Source: Methanobrevibacter sp. (lineage in GTDB: Archaea; Methanobacteriota; Methanobacteria; Methanobacteriales; Methanobacteriaceae). Taken from it: a stretch of DNA of 6,420 bases. How positions within the stretch are numbered: the stretch's first letter is position 1; each line of letters begins with the position of its first letter. Under the pieces are notes generated by a model. It made no database searches, was not told the DNA's origin, and saw nothing but the letters and a program-made list of their open reading frames with translations. Position numbers and translations under genes: made by a program. The DNA lies in contig JADLKP010000135.1 in the NCBI GenBank assembly GCA_016838945.1, forward strand, positions 1-6,420, written 5' to 3'. This document shows positions 1 through 4,693 of the stretch, one piece after another.

Positions 1-90
1 TTATAATTAAATATTACTATTTTTAAAAAAATTAGAGAATAGAAATAAATTAATTTTAAAAAATTAGAAAAAACAACTAAAACAATTAAT

Positions 91-197
91 AGATAAAATA
101 GATAAAATAGTAAAAAATAGTTAAGACTAGTTAAGAGAACTTACTCCCAACTAGTGAAAATTTTTTGATCAAACTTTTTTTAAAAGTTTGGATTATC
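91..197 (-). repeat. 3'-end element, copy A (direct repeat of 1430-1542)
   Basis: This segment starts at the stop codon of the membrane-protein gene and is repeated at 1430-1542 in the same orientation. The block 144-190 matches 1485-1531 at 45 of 47 positions by eye. The block 121-137 matches 1461-1477 at 15 of 17. The A-rich flank further left also matches with small indels. The shared heptamer GATTATC (191-197) marks the right edge and contains this gene's stop codon. No transposase and no convincing terminal inverted repeats are present, so I describe it only as a repeated non-coding element. Confidence 0.85.
104..190 (-). terminator. Twin-hairpin 3'-UTR with U-tract, after membrane-protein gene
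   Basis: Read on the minus strand, the transcript meets two hairpins in turn directly after the stop codon. Hairpin 1 has perfect 9-bp arms CAAACTTTT (170-178) and AAAAGTTTG (182-190) with a 3-nt loop. Hairpin 2 has 12-bp arms at 144-155 and 126-137 around a 6-nt loop (138-143), including two G-U pairs. A T-rich stretch follows (minus strand, about 120 down to 91), with TTTTTTACTATTTT at 117-104. Archaeal termination mainly uses U-tracts, so the hairpins go beyond what a minimal terminator needs. They may protect the mRNA end or bind a protein. Confidence 0.7.
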
Positions 198-1290
198 TGC
201 TTACAGCTTCATTACTGTCTCTTCTGATAGTTACTGAATGAGCTAAGACTAAAGATCCTAGGAACAAGAAAGTCAATAAAGCCATACCATTAACGGTCCT
301 GTTAAACAAGAAAAGACCTATGATTGCTTGAGAAATGAAACCAGTAAGGGAACCTATTAAAAGAACTTCCTTACCTAAATATTTCCTGTTTTTGCTTTCT
401 CTTCTACGTCTGTACTCAACAAGGATTTTTAATCCAACCACAATTGTTCCTAATACTATCAAGAGCAATATGATGAATGTAATATATCCAAAGTCATAAG
501 CATAACCGAAAATACCTGGAAGCATATAATCGATTGTATCTTTCTTAGTTACCAATAGACCAAAGAAGAGAGGGAAAGGTAAACCAAACATCAAAATAAA
601 TTGCATCGGTAAACTGATATATCCATCTGCAAATCCGGAACTATTAGACCAGTAGGAAGAAGCAGGGTCATGCCCGATTAACCAAGTGTTCTCAACCACC
701 AATTTTAAACTGGAAACTGAGTTTTGAGCCAATCTTGAAATCCTTAGCATTGGGGAGAAGATCTCCATACCACTGATTCTTGCAACGATTTCCAAAAGTC
801 CAAAAGCAACTACTCCAAGTCCTAAGAATGCCAAAATCCTCTTAAATGTAAGAATGGATTTCTGTCTGAATGATTTGGAAATAATGGTATATCCTATAAA
901 TAAACCTACAAACCATAATAACAAGAAAGATCTGTGCATTGCTCCACCAAAGATAGTAATTCCACCAAGGAATATGTAAACTATCCTTCTCAGCCGTGCT
1001 ACATTAACTCCCGACTCTTGCATCACCTTCAGCGAAGCCAATGCAGTCATAATAGCCAAAAGAGCAATTGGTCCAAATGGGTGAGTAAATTCGTGCTGAC
1101 CAAATGACAATACTAAAAATATCAAGTCCGCACCGAATAAAAGTGTAAAACCTCCAGATAGGAACAATGATAGGAAAGTTACTACACTTAATGAAAGTGG
1201 AACCAGATTTAAAATAAATATCATGGTAGCAAGTAAAATCAACCCGACTTCGACTATAAGTTGAAAATGATTTTGAGCTATCAATAACAT
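193..1290 (-). CDS. Polytopic membrane protein of unknown function
   Basis: I do not recognise this family. From the ATG at 1290 it is 365 residues, very hydrophobic, with about nine or ten membrane segments (roughly 11-30, 32-53, 72-91, 103-116, 119-138, 149-172, 225-247, 265-292, 308-330, 334-352). A long polar loop at about 173-224 contains GHDPASSYW and GFADGY. A basic cluster RRRR lies near 294-297, probably cytoplasmic. The layout loosely recalls O-antigen polymerase or ligase-type proteins, with many helices and one large outside loop, but no diagnostic motif supports that. I chose ATG 1290 because GTGAT stands three bases before it, the same spacing as at the next gene upstream. A TTG at 1302 would add four residues. 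The gene lies downstream of the secreted-protein gene on the same strand and ends in the same 3' element. Confidence 0.75.
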   Translation of the reverse strand: MLLIAQNHFQLIVEVGLILLATMIFILNLVPLSLSVVTFLSLFLSGGFTLLFGADLIFLVLSFGQHEFTHPFGPIALLAIMTALASLKVMQESGVNVARLRRIVYIFLGGITIFGGAMHRSFLLLWFVGLFIGYTIISKSFRQKSILTFKRILAFLGLGVVAFGLLEIVARISGMEIFSPMLRISRLAQNSVSSLKLVVENTWLIGHDPASSYWSNSSGFADGYISLPMQFILMFGLPFPLFFGLLVTKKDTIDYMLPGIFGYAYDFGYITFIILLLIVLGTIVVGLKILVEYRRRRESKNRKYLGKEVLLIGSLTGFISQAIIGLFLFNRTVNGMALLTFLFLGSLVLAHSVTIRRDSNEAVSR

Positions 1291-1310
1291 GAAATCACGC
1301 AATAAATATT

Positions 1311-1320
1311 TTATAATAAA
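1311..1320 (-). promoter_or_regulatory. Possible TATA box for membrane-protein gene (near-leaderless)
   Basis: On the minus strand the bases TTTATTATAA at 1320-1311 resemble an archaeal TATA box. They lie about 21 to 30 bases before the ATG at 1290, which would give a leaderless or nearly leaderless transcript. The region is so AT-rich that chance matches are expected. A second candidate, GTATATTTA (minus, around 1368-1360), would give a leader of several tens of bases. Cotranscription from the upstream gene is also possible, but the structured 3' element between the two genes argues for separate transcripts. Confidence 0.3.
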
Positions 1321-1429
1321 TTTTAATTTGAATAAAGTAATTAGTATAATCTAAAAGATTAAATATACATCATTATTTTTATTTAATTAAGTATTTAAAT
1401 ATTAGGAAAAAAAGACTATTGGAATAATT

Positions 1430-1542
1430 AGATAAAAATAGCAAAATAGTAAAAAAATAGTTAAAACCAGTTAAGAGCATAATACTCCCAACTAGTGAAA
1501 ATATTTTGATCAAACTTTTTCTAAAAGTTTGGTTAGATTATC
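1430..1542 (-). repeat. 3'-end element, copy B (direct repeat of 91-197)
   Basis: This is the second copy of the element, placed at the stop codon of the small secreted-protein gene. It keeps the hairpins, the spacer between them with the palindrome TTTGATCAAA (1505-1514; 164-173 in copy A), and the A-rich (minus-strand T-rich) flank. Differences from copy A are a C in the loop of hairpin 1, a one-base-longer loop in hairpin 2 (1478-1484), a T-to-C change at 1468, an A at 1503, and four extra bases near 1532-1535. The last bring in a TAA stop in the frame of this gene. Confidence 0.85.
1443..1531 (-). terminator. Twin-hairpin 3'-UTR with U-tract, after secreted-protein gene
   Basis: The same two-hairpin arrangement is seen here. 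Hairpin 1 has arms at 1511-1519 and 1523-1531 with loop 1520-1522. Hairpin 2 has 12-bp arms at 1485-1496 and 1466-1477 around a 7-nt loop. A T-rich tract follows on the minus strand, including TTTTTTTACTATTTT at 1457-1443. The one change inside a stem (1468) turns an A-U pair into a G-U pair, so pairing is kept. The position between two same-strand genes fits a terminator or an mRNA 3'-end stabiliser. Confidence 0.7.
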
Positions 1543-2015
1543 ATAATCTTAATATTACCCATTAATATATCCGGAATAACTGGCAAGAGATTTACCTGTG
1601 TAATACTCATTGCTACAGCATCTCCACGAGAGTGCCCTTCACCCCAGTCATGCTGACGGATAGTGTCTAAGATATTGTCCCCAAATATATGAGCGGCCGC
1701 TTGGTCATTAATTATGACTAGAATATGTGGAGTAACACCATAAGTATATTCCATAATCTCCTTTGCATCCTGATACGGATTATCAGTCATATAGATATTG
1801 TGAAGTGTGTGTCCATTTGCATTATGTGAACTTCCTGGATAAATCCAAGTAAATCCACCATGTAAACTCCATAAAGCAGCCATATCTACTCCAGGAATAT
1901 TCCCTTCAGTATCATCTTGAGCTAAAATCAATACATTGGAAAATGCAGTGAATACTAGTAAGAAAACTATAATTATAGCAAAAATACCTATAATCTTTCT
2001 GGCTGAACTTGCCAT
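1533..2015 (-). CDS. Small secreted or membrane-anchored protein, His-rich ectodomain, unknown function
   Basis: The product has 160 residues. The N-terminus has a basic patch (ARK, 5-7) and a hydrophobic helix at about 8-31, followed by AQDD. It is therefore either a signal peptide or a single membrane anchor with the rest outside the cell. The ectodomain (about 35-160) is rich in histidine (H52, H64, H69, H72, H97, H109, H122, H128). Its pattern is W-x-x-x-G near 49-53, then NPYQDAKEIMEYTYGV (79-94) and HILVIIND (97-104). This faintly recalls the C-terminal globular domain of STT3/AglB oligosaccharyltransferases, where WWDYG is followed by a residue run before a strand. The WWDYG motif itself is absent, so this is a weak analogy. 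The ATG at 2015 is preceded by GGTGGTGAT, a near match to the archaeal Shine-Dalgarno sequence. The hydrophobic end (KIMII) stops exactly at the repeat element and may be altered by it. Confidence 0.8.
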   Translation of the reverse strand: MASSARKIIGIFAIIIVFLLVFTAFSNVLILAQDDTEGNIPGVDMAALWSLHGGFTWIYPGSSHNANGHTLHNIYMTDNPYQDAKEIMEYTYGVTPHILVIINDQAAAHIFGDNILDTIRQHDWGEGHSRGDAVAMSITQVNLLPVIPDILMGNIKIMII

Positions 2016-2018
2016 TTA

Positions 2019-2027
2019 ATCACCACC
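2019..2027 (-). promoter_or_regulatory. Ribosome binding site GGTGGTGAT of the secreted-protein gene
   Basis: On the minus strand GGTGGTGAT ends three bases before the ATG at 2015. It differs by one base from GGAGGTGAT, the sequence expected to pair with the archaeal 16S rRNA tail. It fixes the start codon and supports real translation of this small gene. Confidence 0.7.
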
Positions 2028-2067
2028 ATAATTTTTAATCAAATTATTTTTAACGTATTTCTTTTCA

Positions 2068-2084
2068 AGATGTTTTTTACATCT
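2068..2084 (-). promoter_or_regulatory. Small hairpin in the leader of the secreted-protein gene
   Basis: Perfect 6-bp arms AGATGT (2068-2073) and ACATCT (2079-2084) flank a 5-nt loop. The hairpin lies just downstream of the predicted transcription start, within a leader of about 70 bases. It could be regulatory, but the stem is short and a chance origin is possible. Confidence 0.3.
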
Positions 2085-2109
2085 AATTATAATTATAGTT
2101 CTATTTAAA

Positions 2110-2123
2110 TATATAAACTTTTT
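2110..2123 (-). promoter_or_regulatory. Archaeal promoter (BRE plus TATA) for secreted-protein gene
   Basis: The minus strand reads AAAAAG (2123-2118) followed by TTTATATA (2117-2110), a textbook match to a BRE-like element plus TATA box. Transcription would start about 25 bases downstream, near 2085-2090, giving a leader of about 70 bases before the ATG at 2015. This gives the gene its own promoter, separate from lonB. Confidence 0.65.
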
Positions 2124-2132
2124 GTAAATATA

Positions 2133-2286
2133 ACAGTAAAAATAGCTAAAAATAAGTCAATTAAGATGAATATAGGCTAAAAATAGGATTATATAAAATA
2201 GATAGAATAAAATAAAAACAGTAAAAATAAAAACAGTAAAAAAAAATAAGAAATGAAGAAAAATAAAAAATTAAAAATAAGAAGAT
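2133..2286 (-). terminator. lonB 3' region: T-rich termination tracts with short repeats
   Basis: Directly after the lonB stop (TAG, minus strand 2289-2287) the minus strand becomes a long series of T-runs without a strong hairpin, as in archaeal U-tract terminators. The 15-base unit containing ACAGT is repeated in tandem (CAGT at 2219-2222 and 2234-2237), and ACAGTAAAAA (plus strand) occurs three times (2133, 2218, 2233). The resulting minus-strand motif, T-run then ACTGTTTTT, resembles the ACTATTTT motif in the tracts after the other two minus-strand genes. The rightmost T-runs are the likely termination site. Confidence 0.6.
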
Positions 2287-4371
2287 CTAGTTATGGCTTG
2301 GATTGGATAGTCCAACAGCATCAGTAGACACTTTGCTGGTTACCGCACCGCTGATCTCTCTCATTTTCTTAATTAATCTTTCTTTCTTGCTTCCATTGAT
2401 TAGGATATTTTCTAAAACATCCTCAATTGTTTCAATAGGAACAATTTCAATCATGTCTTCATACTTTTTCTCAAGCATTACATCATCCATATTGGATTTT
2501 GGCAAGAGAACTTTCTTGATACCTGCTTCTGCTGCCGCTTCAATCTTAGCGGTAGCTCCTCCAATAGGCATTACATCTCCACGAACGCTTAAGGAACCGG
2601 TCAATGCAACTGATTGATCAATAGGAATTCCTTCAACAGCAGAAATAACAGCTGCAGTAATGGAAACACTTGCACTGTCCCCTTCAACACCATCATAACT
2701 TTGGAGGAACTGAACATGAATATCATGATTGGAAATGTCAACTTGAGTGTATTTCTTAATGATTGCACTTACATTTTGTACAGAATCCAATGCAATTTCT
2801 CCAAGTTTACCAGTTACAATGATTTTACCTTCATTCTTACTGTTTGCAGGAGCCATTTCGGCAGCAATTGGCATTACAATACCACTTCTATCACCCATAA
2901 CAGCTAAACCATTGACCATACCGATTTTTCCACCGGAAGAATGGAATACACTATATTCTTTTCTTTGGATGATTGATCTGTCAACAATTTGTTGTTCCAA
3001 TGTTCTTGAAAATCTCTTAGCGGTAATTACATGTTCTGCAGTTACCAAATCTGCACCTTCTTCAATAGCTACATCTCCAGAGGAACGTACTAATCCACCT
3101 AATTCCCTAAGTCTGAGGGTCAAAGCATTTTTTCTGCCGGCTCTACGTTTAGCTTCCAAAATGATTTCATCAAGTGCATCGGTTGCGAAGTGAGGAATTC
3201 TTCCATCATTCTTAACTTCTTGAGCTACGAATTGAACAAGTTTCTTCCTGTTTTCTTCGGTATCTTCCATGTAATCTTTCATGAATACTTCATAACCGTA
3301 TCCTCTGATTCTTGAACGCATTGCAATGTGCATACCTTCGAGAACTTGAATGTTTCCTGAAGCTACAAGAACAAAGTCACAAGGAACTGCTTGAGAACGT
3401 ACCATTGCACCACTGCTGTTTTCACTTTGACCAGTGATTGCATATTGTTTCTCTTGCATTGCTGATAAAAGCTCTTGTTGGGTTTTCATGCTCATTGTAC
3501 CAATTTCGTCAATGTATAAAACCCCTTTATGCGCCTTATGGATCATACCGCTTTCAACACGTTCATGTGCAGGAGTTCCAAGACCACCAGATTGGTAAGG
3601 GTCGTGTCTTACATCACCGAGCAATGCACCAGCATGAGCTCCGGTAGCATCCATAAATGGTGCAAATCTTTTGTCTCCATTGTTAACCAATAATTTTGGA
3701 GCACTATTGGATACTTTTGGTTTGATTTGCATTGAAATAAATATGACAAGCAATGCAGCAATAATAGCTTCAAAGATTCTTTGGTATAATACACCAAGAA
3801 CGAAAATAGCTGCAGTGACAAACATGGTGATCATCATCTTCTTCTCATCACCGCTTTTTGCATTTGCCTTGTTTGCCTTAACTATTTTTTTACCTTGACC
3901 TGCAGGTACGGTTCTGACTAAAGGATAATTGCTGTCTTCAGGGTTTGGATAGACCAATACGTCTTGAAGCACTTCAGGAGGCAATAATTCAGCCATTCCT
4001 TTGGCAAGCATGGATTTACCTACACCAGGGTCTCCGATAAGAAGAACATTTCTCCTTTGTTTTGCTGCTTTCTTAATGGTTTCAACAGATTCTTCATGAC
4101 CAATAACTTGATCGATAAGCAATGGAGGGACTTCTATATCTGCAGTGTTTGAAATTGATTCATAGTCAATCATAGGCTTGATTCTACGATTGCCCTCATC
4201 ATCTTCAATAAATTCAACATCTAAAGATTCCTTTTCAGGTTCTTTAGCTTCTACAGTTTCATCTGCTGCGTCATTTTCATCAATTATAGTTTCCTCTACA
4301 GTGGAATCTACTTGTTCTTCTTTAGATTCTAATTCTTCAACATCTGCAGACAAAATTTTATCTTCTTCCAT
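2287..4371 (-). CDS. lonB: Archaeal membrane-bound ATP-dependent Lon protease (LonB)
   Basis: LonB is an ATP-driven hexameric protease, anchored in the cytoplasmic membrane with its active parts inside. It degrades unfolded and regulatory proteins. Of 694 residues, 1-62 are a very acidic extension (27 Asp/Glu in the first 60). The AAA+ module follows, with Walker A GDPGVGKS (113-120). Two membrane helices (about 180-197 and 199-214) sit between Walker A and Walker B, the hallmark of archaeal LonB. Walker B is GVLYIDEI (283-290), a sensor-1-like ASGN lies at 337-340, and arginines 352-356 (RSRIR) are finger candidates. The C-terminal protease domain has the Ser-Lys dyad: Ser566 in GDSAS and Lys609 in GGATAKI, spaced 43 residues as in Lon enzymes. 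The start is fixed by AGGAGGT eight bases before the ATG. The length exceeds the usual 620-660 because of the acidic N-terminus. All catalytic residues are intact. Confidence 0.97.
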   Translation of the reverse strand: MEEDKILSADVEELESKEEQVDSTVEETIIDENDAADETVEAKEPEKESLDVEFIEDDEGNRRIKPMIDYESISNTADIEVPPLLIDQVIGHEESVETIKKAAKQRRNVLLIGDPGVGKSMLAKGMAELLPPEVLQDVLVYPNPEDSNYPLVRTVPAGQGKKIVKANKANAKSGDEKKMMITMFVTAAIFVLGVLYQRIFEAIIAALLVIFISMQIKPKVSNSAPKLLVNNGDKRFAPFMDATGAHAGALLGDVRHDPYQSGGLGTPAHERVESGMIHKAHKGVLYIDEIGTMSMKTQQELLSAMQEKQYAITGQSENSSGAMVRSQAVPCDFVLVASGNIQVLEGMHIAMRSRIRGYGYEVFMKDYMEDTEENRKKLVQFVAQEVKNDGRIPHFATDALDEIILEAKRRAGRKNALTLRLRELGGLVRSSGDVAIEEGADLVTAEHVITAKRFSRTLEQQIVDRSIIQRKEYSVFHSSGGKIGMVNGLAVMGDRSGIVMPIAAEMAPANSKNEGKIIVTGKLGEIALDSVQNVSAIIKKYTQVDISNHDIHVQFLQSYDGVEGDSASVSITAAVISAVEGIPIDQSVALTGSLSVRGDVMPIGGATAKIEAAAEAGIKKVLLPKSNMDDVMLEKKYEDMIEIVPIETIEDVLENILINGSKKERLIKKMREISGAVTSKVSTDAVGLSNPSHN

Positions 4372-4379
4372 AACTGTTT

Positions 4380-4386
4380 ACCTCCT
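4380..4386 (-). promoter_or_regulatory. Strong Shine-Dalgarno AGGAGGT of lonB
   Basis: The minus strand carries AGGAGGT eight bases before the ATG at 4371. This ideal site shows that translation begins at the first methionine, so the acidic N-terminal extension of LonB is truly part of the protein. Confidence 0.85.
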
Positions 4387-4466
4387 AATTTTATATTTAC
4401 ATTATTTCTTGATTACAGATTTCTTAATTATCTCATTCAGTTAAATTTTTCTGTTTTTATATATTT

Positions 4467-4478
4467 TATATAAATTTA
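4467..4478 (-). promoter_or_regulatory. Likely lonB TATA box
   Basis: The minus strand reads AAATTTATATA over this stretch, with TTTATATA at 4474-4467. Transcription would start near 4440-4445, giving a leader of about 70 bases. A second minus-strand candidate, TTTTTATA around 4541-4534, is preceded by AACC. The AT-rich setting makes the exact choice uncertain. Confidence 0.45.
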
Positions 4479-4548
4479 TACATTATACTAATATATATTA
4501 AACTATATGCTTAATAACTTTATGATTTTAGTCATATAAAAAGGTTTG

Positions 4549-4577
4549 TATTTTAGTTACTTTAATTAACTAAAATA
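4549..4577. promoter_or_regulatory. Inverted repeat, candidate operator between lonB and cobQ
   Basis: Perfect 11-bp arms TATTTTAGTTA (4549-4559) and TAACTAAAATA (4567-4577) flank a 7-base spacer, so half-site centres are about 18 bp apart, close to two helical turns. A smaller inverted repeat, TATGA (4521-4525) with TCATA (4532-4536), lies nearby, and its centre also contains TTTTAG. The site sits upstream of the promoter candidates of both divergent genes. It fits binding of a dimeric regulator, but no regulator is identified. Confidence 0.45.
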
Positions 4578-4649
4578 AGCAATGAAAAAATAAGTAATGC
4601 CGTCATTTAAAATAAACTTTATTATTTATAAAAAATAAATGAATAATCA

Positions 4650-4657
4650 TATATAAA
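4650..4657 (+). promoter_or_regulatory. Likely cobQ TATA box
   Basis: TATATAAA lies 37 to 44 bases before the cobQ ATG, placing the transcription start near 4680 with a leader of only about 10 to 15 bases. A weak Shine-Dalgarno-like AAAGGT (4682-4687) lies six bases before the ATG. A leader this short leaves no room for a cobalamin riboswitch within this transcript. Confidence 0.5.
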
Positions 4658-4693
4658 AGATATTAAAAAAATCATTGATTCAAAGGTAAAATT

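Noticed and set aside
91..1542. Insertion sequence or composite transposon flanked by the repeats
   Set aside because: The enclosed gene encodes a membrane protein with no transposase or integrase motif. The only terminal inverted match, GATAA with TTATC, is five AT-rich bases and probably chance.
1533..2015. Small gene as a pseudogene remnant
   Set aside because: It has a strong promoter, a near-consensus ribosome site, an intact export signal and an uninterrupted frame, so it is more likely a working small gene, though its last residues may be altered.
2303..3193. Plus-strand open frames within lonB
   Set aside because: They overlap the intact, motif-complete lonB gene antisense and have low-complexity Ser/Ile-rich translations without ribosome sites or known motifs.
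2287..4371. Bacterial-type LonA protease
   Set aside because: There is no LonA N-terminal substrate domain, and two membrane helices lie between Walker A and Walker B, which defines archaeal LonB.
4372..4693. Cobalamin riboswitch upstream of cobQ
   Set aside because: The region is nearly pure A/T with no B12-box-like conserved GC-containing core, and the likely promoter leaves a leader of only 10 to 15 bases.
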